Shown here: positions 33,996 through 42,505 of the stretch, one piece after another
How the letters are laid out: every line of letters begins with the position of its first letter
How positions within the stretch are numbered: the first letter of the stretch is position 1
Origin: Butyrivibrio sp. VCB2006
GTDB lineage: Bacteria; Bacillota; Clostridia; Lachnospirales; Lachnospiraceae
Assembly (NCBI RefSeq): GCF_000420945.1
Contig: NZ_ATVX01000011.1
Location: 1-64,000, forward strand
Reading direction: 5' to 3'
DNA length: 64,000 bases
Made by a program: the position numbers and the translations under genes
Notes under the pieces: model-generated
The model's input: the letters and a program-made list of their open reading frames with translations, nothing else
Databases searched by the model: none
What the model was told of the DNA's origin: nothing

Positions 33996-35081
33996 TTACC
34001 TTTTACCATACATCTTTTCGTAGTATTTCTCGTAATCGCCGCTTGTTACGTGCTCCATCCATTCCTGGTTCTCGAAGTACCACTTGATTGTCTTGCGGAT
34101 ACCTTCGTTGAACATTGTCTCAGGCTCCCAGCCGATCTCAGCCTTGATCTTATCTGGAGCGATGGCATATCTTCTGTCATGGCCCTTTCTGTCTGTTACA
34201 TACTTGATAAGGTCATATGAAAGATGAGCCTTTCTTGGATCTGAATCATCAAGCTCTTCCTTAAGAACATCAATGATTGTCTTAACTATCTCGATATTCT
34301 GCTTCTCGTTGTGTCCACCAACGTTGTAAGTCTCGAAAAGTCTGCCCTTTTCCTGAACCATATCGATAGCCTTAGCATGGTCCTCAACAAAGAGCCAGTC
34401 ACGTACGTTCTTACCATCGCCGTATACAGGAAGATCCTTACCTGCAAGAGCGTTGTTGATGATAAGAGGAATGAGCTTCTCTGGGAACTGGAAAGGTCCA
34501 TAGTTATTGGAACAGTTAGTAATGTTGGCAGGGAACTTGTATGTGTCCATGTATGCCTTTACAAGCATATCTGAGCTTGCCTTACTAGCTGAATATGGGC
34601 TGTGTGGTGAATATGGAGTTGTCTCATAGAAGTATGCATTTGGATCATCATCAAGTGAGCCGTATACTTCATCTGTAGAAACATGAAGGAACTTCTTGCC
34701 CTCCTTGAAGGTTCCGTCAGGAAGCTCCCATGCCTTCTTGGCAGCGTTAAGCATTGTAGCTGTTCCAAGAACGTTAGTCTGAACGAAAACCTCTGGATTA
34801 ACGATAGATCTGTCAACATGGCTCTCTGCAGCAAAATGAACAACTCTGTCGATGTCATTCTCCTCGAAGATCTTGTTGATAGCATCTCTGTCGCAGATAT
34901 CAGCTTTAACAAATGTGTAGTTATCTCTGTTCTCTACGTCGCGGAGATTCTCAAGATTTCCGGCATATGTAAGTACGTCAACGTTGATGATACGGATATC
35001 GTTGTCATACTTTTTAAACATATAGTTAATGTAATTTGAGCCGATGAAGCCAGCTCCACCTGTAACCAAGTAAGTTCTCAT
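33996..35081 (-). CDS. rfbB: dTDP-glucose 4,6-dehydratase
   Basis: RfbB converts dTDP-glucose to dTDP-4-keto-6-deoxyglucose using bound NAD. The 361-residue SDR protein has GGAGFIGSNYINYM for NAD binding, the catalytic S-T-D-E in HVSTDEVYGSL, YSASKASSDMLVKAY with the Tyr-x3-Lys pair and the NCSNNYGPFQFPEKLIPL signature. It is slightly longer than average at the C-terminus. It is the first gene of the rfb run, with a promoter 47 bases upstream. Confidence 0.96.
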   Translation of the reverse strand: MRTYLVTGGAGFIGSNYINYMFKKYDNDIRIINVDVLTYAGNLENLRDVENRDNYTFVKADICDRDAINKIFEENDIDRVVHFAAESHVDRSIVNPEVFVQTNVLGTATMLNAAKKAWELPDGTFKEGKKFLHVSTDEVYGSLDDDPNAYFYETTPYSPHSPYSASKASSDMLVKAYMDTYKFPANITNCSNNYGPFQFPEKLIPLIINNALAGKDLPVYGDGKNVRDWLFVEDHAKAIDMVQEKGRLFETYNVGGHNEKQNIEIVKTIIDVLKEELDDSDPRKAHLSYDLIKYVTDRKGHDRRYAIAPDKIKAEIGWEPETMFNEGIRKTIKWYFENQEWMEHVTSGDYEKYYEKMYGKR

Positions 35082-35127
35082 TATTTTATCCTCGTTAATT
35101 TAAAAAATTTCAAAATTTTACTGACAT

Positions 35128-35136
35128 AGTATACCA
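35128..35136 (-). promoter_or_regulatory. Extended -10 promoter for rfbB and downstream genes
   Basis: On the minus strand TGG-TATACT (35136-35128) is a good extended -10; TTCTAC at a 17-base spacer is a weak -35. It lies about 47 bases before the rfbB ATG and could drive the rfb-wzm-wzt block. Confidence 0.65.
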
Positions 35137-35217
35137 CAAGAACAAGTCAAGTAGAAGTCCAGCTTAATAATTGGCTCTACTCGGCTTGTTTCCTGGGTTT
35201 TATGTGATTCATTTTTA

Positions 35218-38200
35218 TTAGTAGCAGATGTTCATGTCAACATAACCATTAATTCCGGTTACTTTTGCCTTGGAAGTGTACTGCCACATATCGTATCTGC
35301 TGCCTGAGTATGTTACAGCTTCAGCATACTGAGCAAGCCAGATCTTGTAATTAGTAATCTGTGATGTGTTGATATAGCTTGTAAACCAGGTCTTGTTAGC
35401 GTACACACCAGCCTTATATCCGGCATTCTGGATAGTTCCACAGAAAGCCTTGATATTAGCTGTTCGCTGTGCTGCGCTGATTCCATCGCCACGGCCATGG
35501 CTTGCTTCCACATCCAGGTATACAGGATATGAAATGTTATAGCCCTTAATCAGGTTGATAACCATTGAAGCCTCTTCTACTGCCTCAACCTCATTGACAG
35601 CCTGGGTAAAGAAATATACGCCAACCCTGATGCCTGCATTCTGCGCACCCTGGATATTTCTTCTGAATGTAGGATCTTCGATAAGTGCACCCTCTGAGGA
35701 TCCTCTGTAACCACATCTGATGATAACGAAATTGATTCCGGAATTCTTAACTGCAGCCCAGTCAATGTTTCCGTTCCACTTACTTACATCAATTCCTCTT
35801 CCACCGGCATTATTTGCAAGGGCTCCGTCCGAGCCAAAAGAATACTTGGCTCCCTGAATAACCTGCTCACCTGTTACATAATTACCGTTCTTGTCAAAGA
35901 AGTATGTCTTTCCTTCAATAGTCTGCCATCCGGTGTACTTATAGTTTGTTGCAGCCTTTCTTAAGTAGAACTTGATGTTCTTGTTGTAATAGTCTTCCAA
36001 TGTAGCTTCTCTATAGCTGCCATCTTCCTTCTTAACCCAAAGAACATTTCCGTCCTTATCCTTGAGGGTCTTTGACTTAGCTACAACAGTAACTGCGATT
36101 GTGTTTTCTGCATAACCGGTCGCAGTAACCTTAATTGTAGCTTCTCCTGCTGCTTTACCGGTAATAGTTGTGTCTGAAACGGTAGCAACATCTGTCTTGG
36201 AAGATTCAAGCTTGATAGCCAGATTCTTTTCTGATGAAGAAACCTTAACTGACTGGCCTTCAACAAGAGTAATCTTGCTAATCTTCATAGGAACCTTGTT
36301 ACCTTCCTTAGCAACAACCGTTACGTTTACAACTACTTCAGCGTAGCCGTCAGCAGTAACCTTAATTGTTGTAGTTCCTACAGATACGCCCTTAACTTTA
36401 CCATCAGAAGATACTGTAGCCACCTTATCATTCTCAGACTTGAATGTGACCTTCTTGGGTCCTTCTACCTTAAGTGCAACCGTATCGCTAACCTTCACAT
36501 TTACAGATGCAGGTGTTATGGTCATTGTCTTTGCGTCGGCCTTAGCAACGGTAACAACAACCTTTGCATCGTTATATCCATCTGCAGAAAGAGTAATATT
36601 TGCAGTTCCTTCCGCTATAGCCTTAACAGTACCGTCTGAAGCAACAGTCGCAATCTTTTCATTGTCAGACTTAAATGATACTTTTGAAGGCTCGGTAACA
36701 GTAATCTTGGTTGAATCTCCAACTTTCATTGAAGGATTTGCTGAAACGCCCTTCATGTCCTTCTTATCAGCCTTGCTTACCGTAACATTTACCACTGCAT
36801 CATCATAACCATCAGCTTTAAGGGAAATACTGGTGCTTCCTTCTTTTACTCCGGTCACAACACCATCTGCTGAAACTGTGGCAATCGCTGTGTCTTTAGA
36901 TGTGTAAGTTATCTTACTTGTAGCTGAAGCACCAATTGATGCAGTTGCTCCGGCTTTTACGGTAATTGTATTTCCATCAACAGAGAATTTGCTGTTAACC
37001 TTCTCTTTTTCTTTTACAGTAATTGTTACTGCAGCTGACTCACAGTCATCTGCAGAAGCAGTAATTGTTGCGCTGCCTGCCTTCTTGGCTGTAAGTGTAT
37101 CTCCTGAAACAGATACAACACTTGAATCATCAGATGAAAAAGTGATCTTCTTGGAGGTTCCTGTTGCTGATACTGTCTGAGTATCATCTACTGTCATGGT
37201 TGTGTTTGATACGTTAATTGACAGCTTTTCTTTTTCCGGCTTAGGTGTATCGCCCGATCCGGAGCCGCTATCGCCTGAGCCTGATCCGCCTCCGTTGTTA
37301 TCTCCGTTATTTCCGCTCTCAGAAGAATTTCCACTGGAGCTTTCGCTTGAACTTCCGCCTGTGCTTGCATCCTGGCCAGGTTCAGAAGATTTCGGTGTAT
37401 CATTATCCTCAATAGAAACATCTGTAGTACTACTAAGCATCATAAACATCCATGGTCTAACACCAACCATCGTTGAACTGCCCGGATCCGGAATGGAATC
37501 CTTCTTAACTTCTTCATAAGTATAGGTTCCATCAGTACTCTCGCCTACAGCAGTCTTAGTACTTTCAACCCACTCAACCGTATCCTTGAGCTGTGATTCC
37601 ACCTCAGCCTTAACCGCTGTATCTTCCTTAGCGGCGTTGACCTGAGATTCCTTCTTAACCTCATTGCTGACATCGACAGCCTTCATCTCGACCTGATCCT
37701 TAACAGTAAGACTCTGGGTCTTGATCTCAAGCTTATAATTCTCATAGCCGGCAGGAAGCTCCTTGGGAGTTATCTTGTAAACGCCGGCAGTAATATCTTT
37801 TTTGTAGATAATTCCGTCCTGATCGTGGTCGTTATAGGTAACCTTGGATCCGTCAGGAGTCTCAACATCAATCTCAAGAGGCAGGTTTGCAACGAGCTTA
37901 CCGGTCTGAGAGTTGATGAACTTAACCTTCATATCACTCTTGATACTGGTAAGAGTCATCTTAATAGTCACATTCTCAGCATCATCCGGAACTTCTTCCT
38001 CTTCTTCCTCCTCAAGCATTGCATCTTCAGAAACGAGCTCTGCTGCCATAGCTTTTGCACGCTCTGCATCTGCAACCGCAATAAGGCCGCCCTGTCCAAT
38101 GACAGTTACTTCCGCCATATCAGCGCCCACCTCAGTGAAGGAATCAAGCTGCTGCCTGTTACCCATAGCCTTTACGTAAAACGAACCAGTGGCAATAGCA

Positions 38201-38784
38201 CCTGCCAAAATTAGTAATGCAAAGATAGCTGCGATTCTCTCTGTAGCTGATGTATTTGCAATAAATCCGATTATCTTGGAAGGAACGGATTCTCCGCGAT
38301 CTTTTCTGTCGCCGCGGCCGCGTCTTCCCTCATATCTGGCATCCCCGGGATAATATGCGTCCTCATCTTCATCCTCAGGGTAATCATCACCGGGATAATC
38401 GTCTTCGTCAGAGTAATACTCACCATACTCATCATCTGAGTAATCCTCTTCCGGGTAATCATCCTCGTATCTGTCGTCTATTTCGTCTTCTTCCGGATAG
38501 TCATCTTCCTGATCATCCCTTACATCGTCGGCGTAATCTCTCTCGGGATAATCATCTTCATACCTATCCTCATAACGATCATCCGCATCTTCCGGATAGT
38601 CATCTTCCTGATCGTCCCTCACATCATTAGCGTAATCTCTCTCAGGGTAATCCTCTTCAGGATATTCCTCGTCATCCTCGTAGTACTCGTCCTCGTCGTA
38701 CTCCCTATCCAAATCAAGGACCTCTTCTCTATACCTGTCGCGGTTTCTCTTATCCTTGGCCTTAAGCCCAAATAACTTCTTCAT
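35218..38784 (-). CDS. GH25 muramidase with acidic cytosolic tail and Big_2 repeats
   Basis: A 1,188-residue protein. Residues 20-160 are Asp/Glu/Tyr-rich with a 33-residue tandem repeat (DDVRDDQEDDYPE). A membrane segment lies near 185-207, so the tail is cytosolic and the rest outside. Then come a Cna-B/prealbumin-like domain (about 270-365), a Ser/Gly linker (455-510), five Big_2 Ig-like domains of about 76 residues (515-910), one choline-binding-type repeat (GWQTIEGKTYFFDKNGNYV) and a GH25 lysozyme domain (995-1188) with catalytic residues in RGIDVSKWNG and YLDVEAS. It should cut the MurNAc-GlcNAc backbone while tethered. ATG 38784 has AAAGGGG upstream. Confidence 0.92.
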   Translation of the reverse strand: MKKLFGLKAKDKRNRDRYREEVLDLDREYDEDEYYEDDEEYPEEDYPERDYANDVRDDQEDDYPEDADDRYEDRYEDDYPERDYADDVRDDQEDDYPEEDEIDDRYEDDYPEEDYSDDEYGEYYSDEDDYPGDDYPEDEDEDAYYPGDARYEGRRGRGDRKDRGESVPSKIIGFIANTSATERIAAIFALLILAGAIATGSFYVKAMGNRQQLDSFTEVGADMAEVTVIGQGGLIAVADAERAKAMAAELVSEDAMLEEEEEEEVPDDAENVTIKMTLTSIKSDMKVKFINSQTGKLVANLPLEIDVETPDGSKVTYNDHDQDGIIYKKDITAGVYKITPKELPAGYENYKLEIKTQSLTVKDQVEMKAVDVSNEVKKESQVNAAKEDTAVKAEVESQLKDTVEWVESTKTAVGESTDGTYTYEEVKKDSIPDPGSSTMVGVRPWMFMMLSSTTDVSIEDNDTPKSSEPGQDASTGGSSSESSSGNSSESGNNGDNNGGGSGSGDSGSGSGDTPKPEKEKLSINVSNTTMTVDDTQTVSATGTSKKITFSSDDSSVVSVSGDTLTAKKAGSATITASADDCESAAVTITVKEKEKVNSKFSVDGNTITVKAGATASIGASATSKITYTSKDTAIATVSADGVVTGVKEGSTSISLKADGYDDAVVNVTVSKADKKDMKGVSANPSMKVGDSTKITVTEPSKVSFKSDNEKIATVASDGTVKAIAEGTANITLSADGYNDAKVVVTVAKADAKTMTITPASVNVKVSDTVALKVEGPKKVTFKSENDKVATVSSDGKVKGVSVGTTTIKVTADGYAEVVVNVTVVAKEGNKVPMKISKITLVEGQSVKVSSSEKNLAIKLESSKTDVATVSDTTITGKAAGEATIKVTATGYAENTIAVTVVAKSKTLKDKDGNVLWVKKEDGSYREATLEDYYNKNIKFYLRKAATNYKYTGWQTIEGKTYFFDKNGNYVTGEQVIQGAKYSFGSDGALANNAGGRGIDVSKWNGNIDWAAVKNSGINFVIIRCGYRGSSEGALIEDPTFRRNIQGAQNAGIRVGVYFFTQAVNEVEAVEEASMVINLIKGYNISYPVYLDVEASHGRGDGISAAQRTANIKAFCGTIQNAGYKAGVYANKTWFTSYINTSQITNYKIWLAQYAEAVTYSGSRYDMWQYTSKAKVTGINGYVDMNICY
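38491..38657 (-). repeat. 99-base tandem duplication inside the GH25 tail
   Basis: The block at 38491-38558 recurs at 38590-38657, an offset of 99 bases or 33 codons, with few mismatches. It encodes the repeated YPERDYA-DVRDDQEDDYPE unit. The in-frame period keeps the tail acidic, and its length may vary between strains. Confidence 0.85.
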
Positions 38785-38855
38785 ACTAAATCCCCTTTAT
38801 AGCAGGAGTCCATCAAAAGAACTCCTTCATGCACAACACTTTTTTCAAACTTACC

Positions 38856-38926
38856 GGTGTACACACTAACCCCAATGTACACCATATTTAGTGCTATTGT
38901 ACCACTATTGGCACTAAATCCACAAC
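38856..38926 (-). promoter_or_regulatory. GH25 promoter with two inverted-repeat operators
   Basis: On the minus strand TTGTGG (38925-38920), an 18-base spacer and TGG-TACAAT (-10 at 38901-38896) form a promoter with an extended -10. The -10 sits inside an inverted repeat, ATTTAGTGC/GCACTAAAT (38886-38894, 38911-38919). A second, GGTGTACA/TGTACACC (38856-38863, 38876-38883), lies where the transcript starts. Such symmetry suggests repressor binding. The first ATG is about 70 bases further. Confidence 0.65.
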
Positions 38927-39055
38927 CTACCTATATATCCCCCATTTCAGTTCGGCATCATAACCTTCCTAAGCCTCTTCTCATCACAAATTCTCATTTC
39001 TAAAAACTGCACAATAAATATAACAAGTTAAATCCAACTCTTTTCCTGCTGACCA
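38927..39055. other. Non-coding gap, nothing recognised
   Basis: Between the GH25 promoter and the terminator at 39056 the sequence is C-rich on the plus strand and has no ORF with a ribosome site, no hairpin with a U-tract and no match to a known RNA. It completes the 338-base gap 38785-39122. Confidence 0.5.
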
Positions 39056-39103
39056 CATAAAAAGTGGATGTCTCTTATTCGGTAAACAATAAGAAACATC
39101 CAA
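39056..39103 (-). terminator. Rho-independent terminator after the 39123 gene
   Basis: TGGATGTCTCTTATT (39065-39079) pairs with AATAAGAAACATCCA (39088-39102). On minus-strand RNA all 15 positions pair, one as G-U, and CTTTTTATG follows. It closes the operon containing the DUF4230 gene and insulates the GH25 promoter. Confidence 0.9.
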
Positions 39104-39122
39104 TAATTGCGATTTGTATTCT

Positions 39123-39896
39123 TCAGTTCTTTTTCAGCTTATCTACAAGCGCATTTATAGCGCCATTATCCAGCGTCAGAACATTGGCTGTAAAAATAGT
39201 CTTCACCAGCCATACCAGGAACACAAAAACCAAAACAGGAATCACGCAGGAAGTTACTATCATAACTGCCAGCGACTCAAGGAGACTGCTCAAAAATGCA
39301 GTAACCTTATCAACCGTGTCTGTCGTAATTGTTGTGAACTCGTTAAAGAATCCGCTGTCGGAATCCCCTTCTATCTCCAACTCATTGTACTCTTCAACTG
39401 CAGCATTTACGCTCTCTGCCTGAGTCTGATAAACCATGTCGGACAGCTTAACACTGGCAGGAACAATAAGGAAAAAGACCAGTCCGATAAAAGCAATCTT
39501 TCCTGCAATCTGATACCAGTTCTTTTTGTCAAAAATAATTGCTCCGCAGCAGATTAGGCAGGCAATAGGCACCAGCACAGAAAATGCAATGTATCCGGAC
39601 AGGCTGATCATGAACTTCATGAGATACAGCGCACTTAGGATCACCAAGAAGTACTTGGATAGTTCCGCAAGCTGCTCCGCGATAGGAGTACACATATCTC
39701 CCGGTAAAAGAGATAGCGTTGCACTGGTTCCGGCTGCTCCTCCCGAGAGGGTCATAACCGTGGTGATCTTGCTATCCGTCTCTTCAATAGAGTGAGTATG
39801 ATTGTAGGGGCTTGCTGCCCATGGTGCTATTTTGGTAAAAGAAATAACGGCTACTAACAAAAGTACTGCAACTGCGGCAATTTTCTTAAGGTTCAT
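39123..39896 (-). CDS. Polytopic membrane protein, unknown function
   Basis: A 257-residue protein with an N-terminal signal-like helix (residues 5-22), a 65-residue outward region (SGGAAGTSATLSLLPGDMC) and about four further membrane helices (about 85-105, 112-130, 135-158, 205-240). The short loop before the last helices is acidic (EYNELEIEGDSDSGFFNEF). ATG 39896 has GGAGG seven bases upstream and overlaps the end of the DUF4230 gene by 11 bases, so they are translationally coupled. I recognise no family. A partner role for the DUF4230 protein is likely from the overlap. Confidence 0.75.
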   Translation of the reverse strand: MNLKKIAAVAVLLLVAVISFTKIAPWAASPYNHTHSIEETDSKITTVMTLSGGAAGTSATLSLLPGDMCTPIAEQLAELSKYFLVILSALYLMKFMISLSGYIAFSVLVPIACLICCGAIIFDKKNWYQIAGKIAFIGLVFFLIVPASVKLSDMVYQTQAESVNAAVEEYNELEIEGDSDSGFFNEFTTITTDTVDKVTAFLSSLLESLAVMIVTSCVIPVLVFVFLVWLVKTIFTANVLTLDNGAINALVDKLKKN

Positions 39897-40566
39897 AGTT
39901 ATTCCTCCACACAAATCTAATCTCATATCCGTTTGCTGATGGGAAATTCCCGATAAAATTCTCAACCAAAGCCCTGGCCTGTTCGTCAGACCTTTCGATT
40001 ATGCCATTTTCAAGGGCTTTCTCCTTGGCAGCCTCCTCAAACTCAGAAAGAGAATCGTTATAATCCTCAAGCTTCATGGGATTCCACAGAGAATCTTTTT
40101 CCGAAAAAACTTTAAACGAATCCTTGTCTATAGTAACCGCCTGGATTATGGAATGTGGTATATCCACAGACAAAGTCTTGGACTCCTCGTCCTTGGTGAT
40201 CTTGATCTGTTCAAAATCAATCCCCGCCATAACCGCGCCGTCATAACTGTACACCAGCTCCGAAGTTGAGGGCACCAGATTCAGAATCTTTTTCTCCTTG
40301 GTATAGGTCTCAACCTGAGTAAAATAGTACTCCTGGGTTATGAGAACTCCCATATTCTCAAGGCCGTCCTCAATCACCTCCGTGCTGACAGACACCAGGA
40401 CCTTGTCACTGCTGCCCTTCATGGCAACACTCGAAGGCGCTGCGGCCTGGTCAGCTCTTTTCCTATCTCCGATGTATCCTGCTCCAAGGATTATTATCGC
40501 AATGGCGGATACCACTATAATTCCAAGATATATTTTATTCCGAGTCTGAGATAACTGATTCTTCAT
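39886..40566 (-). CDS. DUF4230 membrane-anchored protein
   Basis: A 226-residue protein with an N-terminal membrane anchor (about residues 12-32) and a secreted domain that matches DUF4230: LVTTE-like LITQEYYFTQVETYTKE, LVYSYDGAVMAGIDFEQIK, SVDIPHSIIQAV and a C-terminal helix with NGYEIRFVW. The family's function is not known. ATG 40566 has GGAGGGG six bases upstream. It overlaps the next gene (39123). Confidence 0.83.
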   Translation of the reverse strand: MKNQLSQTRNKIYLGIIVVSAIAIIILGAGYIGDRKRADQAAAPSSVAMKGSSDKVLVSVSTEVIEDGLENMGVLITQEYYFTQVETYTKEKKILNLVPSTSELVYSYDGAVMAGIDFEQIKITKDEESKTLSVDIPHSIIQAVTIDKDSFKVFSEKDSLWNPMKLEDYNDSLSEFEEAAKEKALENGIIERSDEQARALVENFIGNFPSANGYEIRFVWRNNYEP

Positions 40567-40632
40567 AAGCTTCCCCTCCATAACAAAATACTATCTCCAT
40601 CCATGGAATTTCAAAAATGAACTACCTACACC

Positions 40633-40977
40633 TCATCCAAGTCCGTAGAAAACTCCGATTCCGGCAATAATAAACAGCACACCAATAATCTTTTTATTTG
40701 TAAATTTTTCTTTAAAGAAAATCCTGCTCATGATCATTACAAGAATGTAGTTAATTGGCTCCATTACTACAGTTCCCATGTAGCCAAGGCCGCCATAGCA
40801 AAAAATTGTGATGATCATCGAAACAACAAGCAGGCCGTATCCGCTGATAACAAGCACATTAAGGTACTCTCTGATAAAAGATGGATACTCTTTTCCCGCA
40901 CTCTTTTTAAGAAGCATCTGGGAGCTGGCTGCCACCAGTTCAGCCAAAATCATAAGAAAGAAGAATATATTAAACAT
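40633..40977 (-). CDS. Half-size EamA/SMR-type transporter, subunit 2
   Basis: A 114-residue protein with four membrane helices, the size of SMR/EmrE or ArnE/ArnF subunits. It starts FFFLMILAELVAASSQMLLKKS, with a glutamate and lysine in helix 1, and ends FIIAGIGVFYGLG with the EamA-like PINYILVMIMSRIFFKEK before it. ATG 40977 has AAGGAG upstream and overlaps the partner gene by eight bases. The pair probably works as a heterodimer. In glycan clusters such pairs flip undecaprenyl-phosphate sugars; here that is inferred. Confidence 0.8.
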   Translation of the reverse strand: MFNIFFFLMILAELVAASSQMLLKKSAGKEYPSFIREYLNVLVISGYGLLVVSMIITIFCYGGLGYMGTVVMEPINYILVMIMSRIFFKEKFTNKKIIGVLFIIAGIGVFYGLG

Positions 40978-41440
40978 TACCGTTCTCCTTTCCTGCTGAC
41001 TCATTTCTCATATCATTCACTGTTTCAATATCAGCATCTGCATTATTCGCTGGTTCTTTTTCAACTTCATCCCCGGCTTCATCAGAGTTCATGATAACAA
41101 CTCCAACGATAACAAGAATGACTCCCAAAACCTTCCACAGTGTAATTCCCGTCGAGAAGATAATAAAATTCCACAGCATAGACCACATCAGTGTCAGAGC
41201 CTTGTTAGCACAGGCAATGGAAAGCTGGAACTTCTTGATCATCTGCTGCCAGATAATGGCATACACAGCAAGGATCACAAATTCCAGGCCAAAAAACAAA
41301 ATGTATTTAAAAGACAAAAACTCATAGTCAGATGCAAGCTTACCGGCTACAGTCGAAAGTGAGTACACAACTACTGCGCCCTGCAACTGCAATAAATCCA
41401 CAAGTCCTATTTTCTTTTTCTTAACTTCCAAATCACTCAT
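40970..41440 (-). CDS. Half-size EamA/SMR-type transporter, subunit 1
   Basis: A 156-residue protein with four membrane helices (about residues 15-125) and a 35-residue acidic C-terminal tail (NSDEAGDEVEKEPANNADAD) that is not typical of SMR proteins. The core LWKVLGVILVIVGVVIMNS is EamA-like. It overlaps the next subunit by eight bases. A TATAAT lies at 41486-41481 upstream, without a good -35. Compare ArnE/ArnF, which flip an undecaprenyl-P-linked sugar; drug efflux is the alternative. Confidence 0.78.
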   Translation of the reverse strand: MSDLEVKKKKIGLVDLLQLQGAVVVYSLSTVAGKLASDYEFLSFKYILFFGLEFVILAVYAIIWQQMIKKFQLSIACANKALTLMWSMLWNFIIFSTGITLWKVLGVILVIVGVVIMNSDEAGDEVEKEPANNADADIETVNDMRNESAGKENGNV

Positions 41441-41510
41441 TTTCTATTATTACTTCCAATCGTATTCCTTTTGTCAGAGTATTATATTCAGAATCTCTTT
41501 TACCAAATTA

Positions 41511-42485
41511 TCAATGTCCGGTGCCGTTCGGATAGATCACATTCACGAAGTGCTGAGCCACATGCTCGTTGCAGGCCGCATTTACATGGATATTGTCCAG
41601 CATCCACTCTGCACTGTTGTCCTCGTGGATGGTTCCGTAGTAATTGTCTATGAATGTTACACCACGCTCACCTGATACATCAAGCATAAACTGTCGATAA
41701 GTAGTGAGCCTTCCGTTTCCAAAGTCCACCATGTCTCCGCTTACGATTGAGCCGCTTGAATCATAGGCATAGCACATGGTAAAAGACATACACACAATCC
41801 TGATGTATGGATAAGCATCCTGAAGAGCCTTGATTCCTGAGTTAAGAGCGCCTCTATAGGTAACAGGGTCAAACTCATTGTCAGGGTTCATTCCAATGCG
41901 CATGTTCAAATAGTCCTGAGCATTATAGTAGATAACAATTGTGTCAACCTTGTTCATATCAACATTTTTAAGATCCCAGGTCGTCTGGGTATAAGCATAA
42001 TCATCAAAAGATGATGAGTAGGCATCCATCAAACTGTAATCCCCTGAAACCATGCTGTTAACCACGTTCACAAAGCTATAGGCATCCAGCTTGTAATCAT
42101 CAGAAACCTGGATGTTCTTCATAGCCACAGTTGAGCCTGGGAATCCGCAGTTGATTACGGTTGCGCCAAGCTTGCTTCCAATCTGGGCTACTACTCCTGT
42201 CTCAGATGAATCATATGTCAGAGCATCATTACCAAGGAAAAGAATAGTCTCCTCATCGTCGAATTCATGGCCGGCCTTCTTGTCATCAGTTAAAAGAAAA
42301 ACCTGATCCTCAATCTCAACCTCCTGGCTTCCGGTGTCAGTGGTATCAAGTTCAGCTGTTCCCATGTTCCAGCGAACAAGCTTAAACACAGAAAATGCTA
42401 TAACTGCTATGATTATTCCACCAAAAACAAGGTGAACCCATACCGGAATATCCTGAAAGCTAAAGTTCTTTTCTTCTTTTCTCAT
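41511..42485 (-). CDS. SGNH/GDSL-type hydrolase, membrane anchored
   Basis: A 324-residue protein with one N-terminal membrane helix (about 18-40) and an extracytoplasmic SGNH-like domain. Block I is LFLGNDALTYD (the usual GDS serine replaced by GND), the oxyanion glycine is in NCGFPGSTVA, and the D-x-x-H triad end is in MLDNIHVNAACNEH. A tyrosine-rich central part (YSLMDAYSSSFDDYAYTQ) resembles the SGNH lipoprotein at 57578, to which it seems related. With the catalytic serine position in doubt it may be an O-acyl transfer partner rather than an esterase. It lies directly after the MBOAT partner pair at 42506-45154. Confidence 0.78.
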   Translation of the reverse strand: MRKEEKNFSFQDIPVWVHLVFGGIIIAVIAFSVFKLVRWNMGTAELDTTDTGSQEVEIEDQVFLLTDDKKAGHEFDDEETILFLGNDALTYDSSETGVVAQIGSKLGATVINCGFPGSTVAMKNIQVSDDYKLDAYSFVNVVNSMVSGDYSLMDAYSSSFDDYAYTQTTWDLKNVDMNKVDTIVIYYNAQDYLNMRIGMNPDNEFDPVTYRGALNSGIKALQDAYPYIRIVCMSFTMCYAYDSSGSIVSGDMVDFGNGRLTTYRQFMLDVSGERGVTFIDNYYGTIHEDNSAEWMLDNIHVNAACNEHVAQHFVNVIYPNGTGH

Positions 42486-42505
42486 AATTTTATTCTCCTC
42501 AATAA

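Noticed and set aside
38340..38720. CRISPR-like repeats in the GH25 N-terminal region
   Set aside because: Repeats are in-frame, coding and imperfect with a single 99-base period and no spacer structure.
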